This document shows positions 16,974-26,286 of a stretch of DNA of 64,000 bases, piece by piece. Where the stretch lies: NCBI GenBank assembly GCA_905182235.1, contig CAJJAM010000016.1, positions 1 to 64,000 on the forward strand. Direction: 5' to 3'. The notes below the pieces were generated by a model. The model had not been told where the DNA came from. It saw only the letters and a list, made by a program, of their open reading frames with translations, and ran no database searches. Position numbers and translations under genes: made by a program. Source of the stretch: SAR86 cluster bacterium SAR86B. Lineage in GTDB: Bacteria > Pseudomonadota > Gammaproteobacteria > Magnimaribacterales > Magnimaribacteraceae. How positions within the stretch are numbered: the first letter of the stretch is position 1; the number at the start of each line of letters is the position of its first letter.

Positions 16974-17961
16974 GGTTTAGGGGACTTCCTGTTGCTCCTT
17001 TAACTCTCATGGGGGCTGCTACAAAAAGGAAAGTATTTCTTTTTTCCTTAGTGGCAACACGAGCTAATTCTTCTAAATCTAAATTATCAAAAATTGGCAT
17101 GCCCAGCCCAACTAAAACCAATTCATGAAGCGGGTTAAGCCTGCCTTCTACGCCAGAAGGCATCACATCAGATACGCCATCACATCCTATTGCTGCTACA
17201 TCTCTCTCTTTCAACCAAGTTGCTACTGAGGCATGCATGCCCGCAGCTTCTTCAATAAAATTCCACAACCCGTCTATTTCAACTTGCTTCCAACGTCCGG
17301 TCCTAATAAGCAATACGTCTCCTGAAGAAACTTTAACTCTGGCTGCTTTTTCCCAGGCCTCTAAGTCTTCCACTGTTAGTGCTTGGCCTGGCTGGAGGTA
17401 ATCTTTTCCCAAGAATTTAGGGAAATCCATTAAAACCCCTCTGGTGAAGATTCCTTCTTTACCAATATTCTCTATTCCTAGGTTGCTAAAACCATTAGGT
17501 ATATTAGGATCAAAAGGAAACCCGTTGTACATTTTTCCTTTCACAGCAAAGTGGTTAATTCCGTCTAAATGAGAATGTCCAAACCCATGGTAATCAATTT
17601 TGAATACATCCCCGGCTGCTTGTGTTGCACCCATTTCTAGCCCTTCAAATGACTCTTCTCCTCCAAAAACAAAGACTTCATGCTCAAAAGGTTTTTGATT
17701 AACCATGTCTTGGACCTTGTTGAGTTCTAGCGCTAACGATACAGATATCCCTTTCTTGACCAGTCTAGAAGCTTTTACTTTTTTTCTTGGTGTTATGGTA
17801 TTGAGAGTTCCTAACTGATCGTCATCACCCCATCTGCCCCAATTAGATATATCTTTAAGGATCTGATTAAATTCCTTGTCGTCCATGGGTGCTGGATCTC
17901 CCAGAGCAAAGCTGCTCAATGAAAATACGGACACCAGCATTAGTAAAATTAAACCTTTCAT
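16957..17961 (-). CDS. periplasmic cyclase-family protein (kynurenine-formamidase-like fold)
   Basis: The 334-residue product starts with a signal peptide (about 1-21). The core matches the cyclase family (PF04199), with a metal-type motif GHSHLDGINHFAVKGK and a later DVLLIRTGR and GCDGVSDVMP. Family members include kynurenine formamidase and several lactone or amide hydrolases; the classical HxGTHxDxPxH is changed to HxxGHSHLDGxNH. An exported location argues against kynurenine breakdown. The substrate is unknown. The 3' ends of this gene and the glycosidase overlap. Confidence 0.75.
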   Translation of the reverse strand: MKGLILLMLVSVFSLSSFALGDPAPMDDKEFNQILKDISNWGRWGDDDQLGTLNTITPRKKVKASRLVKKGISVSLALELNKVQDMVNQKPFEHEVFVFGGEESFEGLEMGATQAAGDVFKIDYHGFGHSHLDGINHFAVKGKMYNGFPFDPNIPNGFSNLGIENIGKEGIFTRGVLMDFPKFLGKDYLQPGQALTVEDLEAWEKAARVKVSSGDVLLIRTGRWKQVEIDGLWNFIEEAAGMHASVATWLKERDVAAIGCDGVSDVMPSGVEGRLNPLHELVLVGLGMPIFDNLDLEELARVATKEKRNTFLFVAAPMRVKGATGSPLNPIAVF

Positions 17962-18092
17962 AAGACGCTCCTTTCTAAAAATTAATTATTGTCTATTTAT
18001 AACATCTTAAGAGATCAATATCTTAGTTTACAAATTATAAATTGAAAAATTACAATAAATTAACCTATAGTATTGATTGGATTGGAAGTTTT

Positions 18093-19274
18093 ATGGATAG
18101 AATTAAAGAATTTACCAAAGAGCATGTTGACCAAAACTCTACACAAGAGAACGGCTTGTTCTATGATTTCTTGCATTCTAAAGAGCCGTACCAATCTATC
18201 TTTAAGAACAACCCTTGGATGATACCGCCAGATTTAAAAAAACCTTTGGAATGGAGGGGAGATCATTATTGGGACACTACCGTTGCTAGAAAGCATGAAT
18301 ATTGGAAAGAATTTGACCTTCCGAAACCAACAAAAGATATTAATCAGATAAGGAAAGACTTCCTTGAATGGGGATTTGCATTAATAGAAGATGCTATGTC
18401 CAAAGAACAGACAAATAATTTTTTAAACCGCTTAGTAGAGCAAGCCGAAGGAGAACGACTAGCCGAAGTAGAAAATCTAACACCTTCGGGTCAATACGTT
18501 AATACCTTGATTAATAAAGGTAAATTATTTGTTCAATGCATTGAACAAGAACCTGAAGCCGTGCAAGCCGGGCCTTTAATTGAGCAGCTTTTAAATGAAT
18601 CTCTTGGTAAAGGATGGATCTGTCATAGTTTTCTTGCCAACGGCTCAGACCCAGGAGGCTACCCGCAAGGGCTGCACATGGATCAAGGACCTTTATCTCC
18701 ATGGATAACTCAAGAAGCTCCGGCTCTTGTTAATACCATGTATATCCCACAAGATATAAATGAGGAAAATGGAGGAACTCTTGTCATCCCCGGTAGCCAT
18801 AAGATAATGATTGAAGCTGGAAGTGACGGTCAAATCGGGAAGCTGCCACCTGCAATAAATTTAGAAGCTAAAGCCGGGACTGTGGTGTTTTTTGATGGGA
18901 GGCTTCTTCACGGAACTGGAGTTAATAGAACGGACCAGCCAAGATTTGTTGCTACCCAGAGTAACGTAAAATCTTGGATGAGGACTCAAGAAAATTGGGT
19001 ACTCTCAGTTGCTCCTGAAATACTTAAAGATGCCTCACCAAAACTGCTCCATAGAATTGGCCTCCAAGCTCTTACTTACGGAAGTACTATTGAAGGATTT
19101 GGCCTAGGAGCCAGCGGAAAAATTGGAGATAAATGGGGAGCAATTCAACAATTCAGGGTTGCTTATGATGAAGGAAACTATCAAAGAGTTAGAGAGCTAT
19201 CCTCCTCCTCAACTAAAGAAGAACTATCTAAGAGCTACACGGTAAAAACTGCTTGGAAAAACACTCGAAAGTAG
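18093..19274 (+). CDS. phytanoyl-CoA dioxygenase (PhyH) family protein
   Basis: I chose the ATG at 18093 because GGAAG lies 4 bases upstream; a TTG at 18042 would add 17 residues but has no ribosome site. The 393-residue product has H195-x-D197 (LHMDQG), H273 (LLHGTG) and R284 (PRFVAT), the iron and 2-oxoglutarate ligands of PhyH oxygenases. It is about 65 residues longer than the PhyH-like protein at 13.65 kb, mainly at the N-terminus, and diverged from it. The substrate is unknown. Convergent with the GMC gene. Confidence 0.83.
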   Translation: MDRIKEFTKEHVDQNSTQENGLFYDFLHSKEPYQSIFKNNPWMIPPDLKKPLEWRGDHYWDTTVARKHEYWKEFDLPKPTKDINQIRKDFLEWGFALIEDAMSKEQTNNFLNRLVEQAEGERLAEVENLTPSGQYVNTLINKGKLFVQCIEQEPEAVQAGPLIEQLLNESLGKGWICHSFLANGSDPGGYPQGLHMDQGPLSPWITQEAPALVNTMYIPQDINEENGGTLVIPGSHKIMIEAGSDGQIGKLPPAINLEAKAGTVVFFDGRLLHGTGVNRTDQPRFVATQSNVKSWMRTQENWVLSVAPEILKDASPKLLHRIGLQALTYGSTIEGFGLGASGKIGDKWGAIQQFRVAYDEGNYQRVRELSSSSTKEELSKSYTVKTAWKNTRK

Positions 19275-19287
19275 AATTAAATTAGCT

Positions 19288-20919
19288 TTAACCGCCTGAA
19301 TGTAAGAAACTTTTTCCTCTTATGTGATCAGAAATCTTTTCTGCCATCATAATGGTAGGGGCATTTGTGTTGCCGCCTATCAACGTTGGCATTAATGAAG
19401 CATCAACAACCCGTAAACCACTTAGACCATGCACCTGTCCATGTTCATTGGTTACGGACATGTCATCAGAACCCATCTTACAAGTTCCTATTGGGTGGTA
19501 TAAAGTTTCACCAGTTTCTCTTATCCATTGATCCAACTCTTGATCATCATCTATGTTGACATCCAATCCCGGCTTGAGCTGATCGCCCCTGTATTCGTCA
19601 AAAGCTTCTTGCATAAACACCCTTCGTGTTTCACGAAAACCATTTCGCGTATCAATTAAATCTTGTTCTTCAGACAAGTAATTTGGAAACATGAGAGGCG
19701 CATCCTTTGCATTGGAACTTTTTAAAGTTAAATGCCCTCTGCTTTGGGGTCTGCACGCATAAACTATAGAAGAAAATCCATGCTCTGTTGGTATGTCTGC
19801 CCTTCCATGAACATCAGGGACCGCTATAGAAACATAATGTATTTGCATGTCTGGAATCTCTTTGTCCGGATGAGACTTAATAAAAGCCCCTCCTGCTGTC
19901 GGAGGATTCGCTGCATCTCCGGTGCCCAATAATAAATATTGAATTCCCGCCAACGCAGTTCTGAACATTGTGGCCGATCTGTGCAAAGTCACTGGTTTAG
20001 TCGAAGCAAATTGACTCACTACGCCTATATGATCTTGTAAATTCTTTCCAACTCCTTTTAATTCATGATTCATTTGAATTCCATGAGGGACAATATCTTC
20101 AGCATCTCCAACACCGCTTCTCATTAGAATTTGAGGAGAGTTTACTGCGCCTGCAGATAAAATAACTTCTTTGTTTGCTTTGCAAACAACCTTCTTTCCT
20201 TTGATTATATATTCAACTCCCACCGCTTTTTTGCCCTCAAAAATAACCTTGTCTACTGTTAGATTTGTTTCTGTAAATAAATTTTTTCTTTTTAAAACCG
20301 GATGCAGGTATGCCCTAGCTGAACTACAACGCTTAGAGCCCTTAATGGTATGTTCGTAACGAGAGAAACCTTCCTGTTGTTTGCCGTTAAAGTCTGGGGT
20401 TAATGGAAACCCAGCCTGTTGTCCGGCTTCAATAAATTTATCAAGTAATAAATCATCCGTTGTATCTGACTTCTTAACAGACAGCGGTCCTTCAAATCCA
20501 TGATAATCAGAATCGCCTTCACCTTGAAAATTTTCTGCCCTTTTGAAATAAGGCAGCACATCATCATAAGACCACCCTGGATTTCCCAGTTGGCGCCACT
20601 GATCATAATCCGAAGCATGTCCTCTTATATAGACCATCGCATTTATTGAAGATGAACCTCCCCACCCTTTGCCTCTTGGCCAATACATTTTTCTTCTGGA
20701 TGTTGTTTCTTCTGGTTCAGTTTCAAATCCAAAATTTTGTTTATTGGCTTCAGGTACTATTTGAGAATAGCCAGAAGGCATGTGAATAAACATACTTGAG
20801 TCCTTACCTCCTGCTTCAATGAGAAGAACACTATTATCATCATCTTCCGATAACTTATTAGCCAAAACGCATCCCGCACTACCCGCGCCAACTATTACAT
20901 AATCAAATTCTCTATCCAT
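19288..20919 (-). CDS. GMC-family FAD oxidoreductase (choline-dehydrogenase-like)
   Basis: The 543-residue product has the N-terminal FAD motif VGAGSAGCVLANKL (Gly 11, 13, 16) and the GMC signatures GKGWGGSSSINAMVYIRG and GAVNSPQILMRSGVG. The catalytic region is ETLYHPIGTCKMG with its His, followed by GGNTNAPTIMMAEKI at the C-terminus. It oxidises an alcohol, passing electrons to the respiratory chain or another acceptor. BetA-type choline dehydrogenase is one option, but no betB or betI is adjacent and many marine GMC enzymes have other alcohol substrates. Confidence 0.9.
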   Translation of the reverse strand: MDREFDYVIVGAGSAGCVLANKLSEDDDNSVLLIEAGGKDSSMFIHMPSGYSQIVPEANKQNFGFETEPEETTSRRKMYWPRGKGWGGSSSINAMVYIRGHASDYDQWRQLGNPGWSYDDVLPYFKRAENFQGEGDSDYHGFEGPLSVKKSDTTDDLLLDKFIEAGQQAGFPLTPDFNGKQQEGFSRYEHTIKGSKRCSSARAYLHPVLKRKNLFTETNLTVDKVIFEGKKAVGVEYIIKGKKVVCKANKEVILSAGAVNSPQILMRSGVGDAEDIVPHGIQMNHELKGVGKNLQDHIGVVSQFASTKPVTLHRSATMFRTALAGIQYLLLGTGDAANPPTAGGAFIKSHPDKEIPDMQIHYVSIAVPDVHGRADIPTEHGFSSIVYACRPQSRGHLTLKSSNAKDAPLMFPNYLSEEQDLIDTRNGFRETRRVFMQEAFDEYRGDQLKPGLDVNIDDDQELDQWIRETGETLYHPIGTCKMGSDDMSVTNEHGQVHGLSGLRVVDASLMPTLIGGNTNAPTIMMAEKISDHIRGKSFLHSGG

Positions 20920-21057
20920 AACGCTTCCTTACTCTCTTATTTCTACCCATAACAAACAAACTTCTAGCCTCTTAATATCTACCAAAAACCTTGCCATTGC
21001 CTGCTCCTTGTACAAAAACTGTGTATTGGTCTTTAAAATTATTTGAAGTCATTGTCT

Positions 21058-21966
21058 TTATATAGACATTACTACCCACAAAGAAACAGGAATAACAGTG
21101 CACCAGATGCCTAGCGCGAGGAGTAAAGGCTTAATTGTTATGTTCTTTAAAGAATCTTTATCAATTTGTGTTCCTATGCAGAATAAACCTGCTAAAAGAA
21201 ATGTTTTATTGAGCATTTTTAAGAAATACAGAACTTCTTCAGACGGATTGAGAGTTGTATTTAAAGCTACAGCTAGAACAAAGAAAATGATAAAAATAGG
21301 TAATGCCGATCCTTGCTTTTCTGACTTAAAATACAAAGCTGATAAAAAGACCAAAGGAACTATCCATAACGTTCTTAACAACTTTAGTGTGGCTGCTACT
21401 TCCACTGCATCAAATCCAACTACAGAAGCTGCTCCAACAACTGAAGCAGTATCATGAATTGCAAGTGCTGCCCAAGTACCAAACTGCTCTTGGTTTAAGT
21501 TCAACCATTCACCTATTAAAGGAAAAGTTATTACAGCAATGGCATTGAGTAAAAATACTATACTTAGTGTTGTAGTTAAATCTTCAGGCTTAGCTTTGAT
21601 TGCAGGGGCCACAGCAGCCATAGCAGTTCCGCCACATATAGCAGTTCCTGAGGCAAGTAAATAAGCTTGTTTCTTTTCAACGCCTAATAGCTTTCCTAAG
21701 AAGATAGCGGCTAAGAAAGTAGTAGCAACAAACAAGGAGATCCAGGGCATATAAGTACCATTCAATTCAACGACGGTGCGCAGACTAATACTTCCCCCCA
21801 AAAAAACTATACCTGTCTGGAGTAGTTTTGAACCTATTCTCTTGGTAAAGAATTTAGAAGGAAACTTAGGGACATAAGTTAAAGAAATTCCTAACAATAG
21901 TGCAATAGCAGCATGTCCGCTCAACAAGGCGATACTTAATAGAATGGCTGCGAATATATAAAACAT
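21058..21966 (-). CDS. YeiH/UPF0324 family membrane transporter (putative sulfate exporter)
   Basis: An upstream start at 22008 would read through the 3' half of tRNA-Ile2, so I use the ATG at 21966 (302 residues, MFYIFAAIL). The protein has about ten hydrophobic segments and the family blocks LGGSISLRTVVELNG, GTAICGGTAMAAVAPAI and AIHDTASVVGAASVVG. The last, with its HDTASVVGA core, is diagnostic of the YeiH/PSE family, often linked to sulfite or taurine metabolism. No such genes are adjacent, so the substrate stays open. It follows tRNA-Ile2 by 8 bases. Confidence 0.88.
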   Translation of the reverse strand: MFYIFAAILLSIALLSGHAAIALLLGISLTYVPKFPSKFFTKRIGSKLLQTGIVFLGGSISLRTVVELNGTYMPWISLFVATTFLAAIFLGKLLGVEKKQAYLLASGTAICGGTAMAAVAPAIKAKPEDLTTTLSIVFLLNAIAVITFPLIGEWLNLNQEQFGTWAALAIHDTASVVGAASVVGFDAVEVAATLKLLRTLWIVPLVFLSALYFKSEKQGSALPIFIIFFVLAVALNTTLNPSEEVLYFLKMLNKTFLLAGLFCIGTQIDKDSLKNITIKPLLLALGIWCTVIPVSLWVVMSI

Positions 21967-21974
21967 TAAGAATC

Positions 21975-22051
21975 TGGTGGGCCCGGAAGGACTCGAACCT
22001 TCGACCAATGGATTATGAGTCCACTGCTCTAACCAACTGAGCTACAGGCCC
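21975..22051 (-). tRNA. tRNA-Ile2 (anticodon CAT, probably lysidine-modified)
   Basis: The minus strand folds as a 77-base tRNA with encoded CCA: acceptor GGGCCTG/CGGGCCC, D arm AGCTCAGTTGGTTAGAGC, anticodon loop CTCATAA (CAT), and T arm GAAGG TTCGAGT CCTTC. CAT tRNAs are initiator Met, elongator Met or Ile2. The acceptor has C4-G69 and C5-G68, which TilS uses in E. coli to select tRNA-Ile2 over tRNA-Met. The acceptor starts with a paired G1-C72, against initiator identity. It follows rpoD on the same strand after 45 bases. Confidence 0.85.
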
Positions 22052-22096
22052 TAAAAAAACCTAATTAAACAATGACTGAGTCCTGCTAGCAATAAC

Positions 22097-23953
22097 TTAT
22101 TCGTCCAAAAACCCTTTAAGGTGAGAAGAGCGAGTTGGATGCCTTAGTTTTCTTAAAGCTTTTGCCTCTATTTGTCTAATTCTTTCTCTCGTAACATCAA
22201 ACTGTTTTCCTACCTCTTCAAGGGTGTGGTCAGTGTTCATACCGATGCCAAACCTCATCCTTAAAACTTTTGCTTCTCTGGCAGTTAAACTACCAAGAAT
22301 ATCATCAGTAGCATCTGTTAGATTATCATTAGTTGCAGTTTCATCTGGGGAGCTTATGTTGGTGTCTTCTATAAAATCGCCTAATGTTGTATCTTCTTCA
22401 TCACCTATTGGGGTTTCCGTTGAGATTGGTTCTTTGGCTATTTTAAGAACACGCCTTACTTTATCTTCTGGTAACTCCATTCTTATGCCTAGCTCTTCAG
22501 GTGTTGGTTCTCTACCCATTTCCTGAACCATTTGTCTGGAAACTCTGTTCAGCTTATTAATAGTTTCTATCATGTGAACTGGTATACGAATAGTTCGAGC
22601 CTGGTCAGCAATAGACCTAGTGATGGCTTGTCTTATCCACCAAGTTGCATAAGTTGAAAACTTATAACCTCTTCTGTATTCAAATTTATCCACGGCCTTC
22701 ATTAAGCCGATATTGCCTTCTTGAATTAGATCCAAGAACTGCAATCCACGATTTGTATATTTCTTAGCAATTGATATAACCAAACGAAGGTTGGCTTCAA
22801 CCATGTCTTTCTTTGCTCTTCTTATTTTAGCTTCGCCAATAGACATTTTTCTATTAATGTCCTTTATATCAGCAACATCAAGTTCTACAATTCTTTCAAG
22901 CTTTGCTAGCTTATTTTGTAATCGAACAATTTCCGGTAAATTTTCTCTGGTTTGTGCTGCCCAAGGTTTTCTAGATCTGGCAATACTTTCTGCCCATGAA
23001 CTATCTGATTCATTACCCGAAAAGCTATTAATAAATTCCTTACGAGGCATCTTTCCTCTTTTTACTAGGATGGTAAAAATAAACTTTTCACTCTCTCTTA
23101 TTATGTCTAAAGCATCTCTTGCAGGGTTGGCAATTTTTTCAAATTGAGTAGGAGATAGTTTTATAAACTTAAATATTTCACCTAACTTCTCTTGCTCGGC
23201 AAGAGCTTTCTTTGATTTTCTTGTTTTATCGCAGGCTTTCTCAGTTTTATTGTATTGCCTCTTAAGTGCGCTAAATCTTTTTTTGACTTCAACTGGATCT
23301 GGTCCTGTTTGTTCTTCTTCATCAGAATCTTCTTTTTCTTTTTTCTGCGCCATTGCTGGGGGTGGTATTCCTTCTTCAATATCCATGAACCCAACCATTA
23401 CTTCAGATAACCTCTTTTCTTCTGCAACCACTAACTGGTAGTCATCTAATATGCGGTTTACGATTCCTGGATAAAAACAACAAGCAGATAACAGCTCTCT
23501 GGCACCTTCTTCTATTCTCTTCGCAATAGCAATCTCACCTTCACGAGTAAGAAGGTCCACTGTCCCCATCTCTCTCATGTAAAGACGTACAGGATCTGTT
23601 GTTCTTCCTACTTCTGATTCAACAGTTGTTAATGTTGTTCTTGTATCGGCGATTGTCTCTGGAGCAGCATCAGAGTTATCTTCGCCCGTTCCAGAAGTCG
23701 TCTCTATGACTTCAATGCCAATATCTATTAACATTTGAATAGTCTCTTCAACTTGATCAGGATCAGAGATGTCCTCTGGTAACATTGCGTTAATGTCTTG
23801 GTAAGTCAAGAAGCCTTGATCTTTTCCTTTATCAAGAAGTTCGGTAAGACCAGATGTTTCTAGGTCTTCTTCACTTATAGATTTTTCCTCCACTTCAGGA
23901 GAAGCTTCGATTACTTTTTCTTCGGTAACTATTTTTTTAGATTTTTTTGCCAT
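22097..23953 (-). CDS. rpoD: RNA polymerase sigma factor RpoD (sigma 70)
   Basis: The 618-residue product is the primary sigma factor. Region 1.1 is at the N-terminus, region 1.2 holds [17 protein letters not shown], and an acidic non-conserved segment lies at about 200-260. Region 2 includes [36 protein letters not shown] and [15 protein letters not shown]. Region 4.2 ends with [20 protein letters not shown]. It directs core RNA polymerase to housekeeping promoters. The gene follows dnaG by 75 bases with its own -10-like sites in the gap. Size matches the E. coli protein (613). Confidence 0.98.
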   Translation of the reverse strand: MAKKSKKIVTEEKVIEASPEVEEKSISEEDLETSGLTELLDKGKDQGFLTYQDINAMLPEDISDPDQVEETIQMLIDIGIEVIETTSGTGEDNSDAAPETIADTRTTLTTVESEVGRTTDPVRLYMREMGTVDLLTREGEIAIAKRIEEGARELLSACCFYPGIVNRILDDYQLVVAEEKRLSEVMVGFMDIEEGIPPPAMAQKKEKEDSDEEEQTGPDPVEVKKRFSALKRQYNKTEKACDKTRKSKKALAEQEKLGEIFKFIKLSPTQFEKIANPARDALDIIRESEKFIFTILVKRGKMPRKEFINSFSGNESDSSWAESIARSRKPWAAQTRENLPEIVRLQNKLAKLERIVELDVADIKDINRKMSIGEAKIRRAKKDMVEANLRLVISIAKKYTNRGLQFLDLIQEGNIGLMKAVDKFEYRRGYKFSTYATWWIRQAITRSIADQARTIRIPVHMIETINKLNRVSRQMVQEMGREPTPEELGIRMELPEDKVRRVLKIAKEPISTETPIGDEEDTTLGDFIEDTNISSPDETATNDNLTDATDDILGSLTAREAKVLRMRFGIGMNTDHTLEEVGKQFDVTRERIRQIEAKALRKLRHPTRSSHLKGFLDE

Positions 23954-23997
23954 ATCAATTTTAAAACGTCGGGCATTATATTAGTTTTTAGACCTAA

Positions 23998-24007
23998 GCG
24001 CTCTATA
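23998..24007 (-). promoter_or_regulatory. probable rpoD promoter -10 with GCGC discriminator
   Basis: On the minus strand TATAGA (24007-24002) is followed directly by GCGC (24001-23998). A second, better -10, TATAAT (23980-23975), followed by GCCCG, lies closer to the gene. Neither has a strong -35 at 16-18 bases. Both sit in the 75-base dnaG-rpoD gap, so rpoD can be transcribed separately from dnaG. Confidence 0.45.
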
Positions 24008-24028
24008 TTATGAATAATAATCATGAAG

Positions 24029-25861
24029 TTATAGGTTTCTGTTAGCTTTACTGAGACTTCTTAGTAAAAGTCTGTCTTCTTCTTGCAGGCTTTCTAAGCT
24101 TGATAAAAGGTGTTGCTGCAACTCAAAAGTCTCATCTTCACTTAATTTTCCAGAAGATAAGACTAATTTTAAATCATTTATCCGTGCCTTAGAATTTGAT
24201 TTCTTTAAGAGATCTAAACAATCACAAAAATAAAGAAGAGCATTCTTTTCCTCTAATGCAGGAGTTGTTGCTAGCAAAGTACCTATAAATGAAGATGAAT
24301 CTGACCTTAGGGAGCTTAAAAGGTCTGTGATTGTGCTATTTGGGTTTGAAGAAAAGAACTCAGCTACTTCAATTAGCAGGTTTGTTTCAGGCTGATCCAA
24401 TTCTCTTAACCAAGCCATGTCCTCAAGCTCACTGATAAGACCAGGATAGAATATCAATGCTGAAAGAGCTTTTGAGCCAAGACCCGATTGTTCAAATACT
24501 CTCTCCTGTTGCTCGTTATTAATATCTTCAGCAGATAATGCAGACCGTCTTTTTTGATACGTTTTGGTTATATTGTGAGTTTGTATGTCTTCTTTCTTTA
24601 AACCAGTGACCTTGGAGACTTCTTCTTCCAGCAGTTTCTTAATCGAGCTTTCTGGCATAGACATCAAAAGTTGCATGGCTCTGGAAGCTAAAGACGCTTT
24701 CTTTTCCAGCGAGGTGACACCAACCGCCTCTGCTAAGCGTTGAATGAAGTATTGTGACAGCAACAGTGAACTTTCCGACCTGCTTCTAAATTCTTCTTTA
24801 GATTCCTTCTCAAGCAAGCTGGCAGGATCTTCGCCTTCGGGTAAAAATAAGAAGCGTATCTCCGTTCCATCTCCTACCACCGGTAAAACATTTTTTAAAG
24901 CTCCCCAAGCAGCACCTCTTCCAGCATCATCTCCGTCAAAACAAAAAGTAATTTCATTGACTAATTGAAGTAATTTTTGAACATGGAATCTATTGGTAGC
25001 AATACCCAGTGTAGCAACAGCATTGTTTATCTTATTTTCCGACATCGCCACAGCATCCATGTATCCTTCAACAACGTAGATATCTTTCAAGTCTCTTCTG
25101 TTTTCTAATGACTCGAAGAGCCCATACAGTTCTTTTCCTTTTTGAAACACGGGCGTATCGCCTGTGTTTAAGTACTTTGGTTGATCCTCAGGACTCATTA
25201 CACGACCTCCAAAGCCAACCACCCTGCCCTTACGATCTCTTATAGGAAAAATTAATCTGTCTCTAAACACATCGTAAAGACCTCCATCTTTATTTTTCTT
25301 AACAAGACCGGCTTTTATTAAAACTGTTTCATCAAAATTTTGTTTTTTAAGCTCATCACTTAAAGTATTCCATGAATTGGGGGCATAACCAATAGCATAT
25401 CTTCTGCATGTTTCGCCAGAAATTTTACGTTCATCCTTCAGATAATCCCTGACGTGTTGAGCGTCATTTTTATTTGCAAGAACAGATTCATAAAAGGCAG
25501 CAGAAGCTTCTAAAGCTTTAAAAATTGGCTCTCTTTCGTCTTTATGATTCCTTGCATTTTCATAAGGAACTTCTAAACCTGCTTTTGAGGCAAGTGCTTC
25601 TACTGACTCAACAAAATCAAAACCTTGGTGTGCCTGCAGGAAACTAATTACATTGCCGGTCGCACGACATTTAAAACAATAATAAAACTGCTTTTGTTCG
25701 CTGACACTAAAAGAAGGATTATTGCCGTCATCGCAAAAGGGGCAAATACCCCAATGATCCTTTCCTTTTTTCTTTAAGGGCATATAACTGTCTATCAGCG
25801 AAACTATTTCACTTACGTCAACTATTTCTCTAACAAAATCTGAAGGTATTGATCCTGCCAC
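24029..25861 (-). CDS. dnaG: DNA primase DnaG
   Basis: The 610-residue product starts at GTG (MAGSIP, as in E. coli DnaG). It has an N-terminal zinc domain, the RNA-polymerase/TOPRIM core (VVEGYMDAVAM and FCFDGDDAGRGAAW) and a C-terminal helicase-binding region. The zinc ligands read C40-x2-C43 ... C62-x2-C65; the second ligand is His in the usual CHC2 arrangement, here Cys. It makes RNA primers for replication. Its start overlaps the ruvX stop by one base (TAGTG). rpoD follows, but rpsU, the usual first gene of this operon, is at 53.3 kb. Confidence 0.97.
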   Translation of the reverse strand: MAGSIPSDFVREIVDVSEIVSLIDSYMPLKKKGKDHWGICPFCDDGNNPSFSVSEQKQFYYCFKCRATGNVISFLQAHQGFDFVESVEALASKAGLEVPYENARNHKDEREPIFKALEASAAFYESVLANKNDAQHVRDYLKDERKISGETCRRYAIGYAPNSWNTLSDELKKQNFDETVLIKAGLVKKNKDGGLYDVFRDRLIFPIRDRKGRVVGFGGRVMSPEDQPKYLNTGDTPVFQKGKELYGLFESLENRRDLKDIYVVEGYMDAVAMSENKINNAVATLGIATNRFHVQKLLQLVNEITFCFDGDDAGRGAAWGALKNVLPVVGDGTEIRFLFLPEGEDPASLLEKESKEEFRSRSESSLLLSQYFIQRLAEAVGVTSLEKKASLASRAMQLLMSMPESSIKKLLEEEVSKVTGLKKEDIQTHNITKTYQKRRSALSAEDINNEQQERVFEQSGLGSKALSALIFYPGLISELEDMAWLRELDQPETNLLIEVAEFFSSNPNSTITDLLSSLRSDSSSFIGTLLATTPALEEKNALLYFCDCLDLLKKSNSKARINDLKLVLSSGKLSEDETFELQQHLLSSLESLQEEDRLLLRSLSKANRNL

Positions 25862-26286
25862 TAGCTTGCCCTTCTAAACCAATCTTCAAGAATAATTTGT
25901 GCAGATAAACTGTGTTTGTCTGCAGAAGATTCCTTAAATTCCGTTCCTTTCATTTTTAATCTTTCCGTGGCTTCTCTTGTTGACAGTCTTTCATCCATTA
26001 ATTCAAAAGGCACGTCGTATCTTGAACTTATTTTAGAAGCAAAATTATCACTTTGTATCTTTATTTTACTAACAGAACCATCCATATTTAAAGGATCACC
26101 AACTACGAAGAGGCTTGGCTTCCAATCTTTAACAATTGTATCTAATTCTAACCACCTAGGCTGTCCATCATCAGCTTTAATTGAATAAAAAGTGTGAGCA
26201 GTTCTAGTCACTTCTTGCCCTATAGCAAGTCCTATATTGCGCAAGCCAAAATCAAAAGCCATAACAATCCTGGGGGAGTCTCTCAC
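25861..26286 (-). CDS. ruvX: Holliday-junction-resolvase-like RuvX/YqgF
   Basis: YqgF-type RNase H-fold protein: first-strand motif MAFDFGLRNIGLAIGQ, then FVVGDPLNMDGSVS, MDERLSTREA and the C-terminal DKHSLSAQIILEDWF. The family processes pre-16S rRNA and has been linked to Holliday junctions. Start choice: GTG at 26286 overlaps the gshB stop (GTGA) and keeps the first beta strand whole. ATG at 26262 has a better AGGA site but trims the strand; TTG at 26313 would overlap gshB by 31 bases. The stop overlaps dnaG's start by one base. Confidence 0.92.
   Translation of the reverse strand: MRDSPRIVMAFDFGLRNIGLAIGQEVTRTAHTFYSIKADDGQPRWLELDTIVKDWKPSLFVVGDPLNMDGSVSKIKIQSDNFASKISSRYDVPFELMDERLSTREATERLKMKGTEFKESSADKHSLSAQIILEDWFRRAS

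Noticed and set aside
21098-21457. Plus-strand 119-codon frame opposite the YeiH-like transporter
   Set aside because: Complementary to conserved membrane-protein blocks; its product has no family features and lacks a ribosome site.
22224-23147. Two plus-strand frames (100 and 118 codons) opposite rpoD
   Set aside because: Shadows of sigma-factor regions 2-4; the amino acid composition is that of antisense low-complexity sequence.
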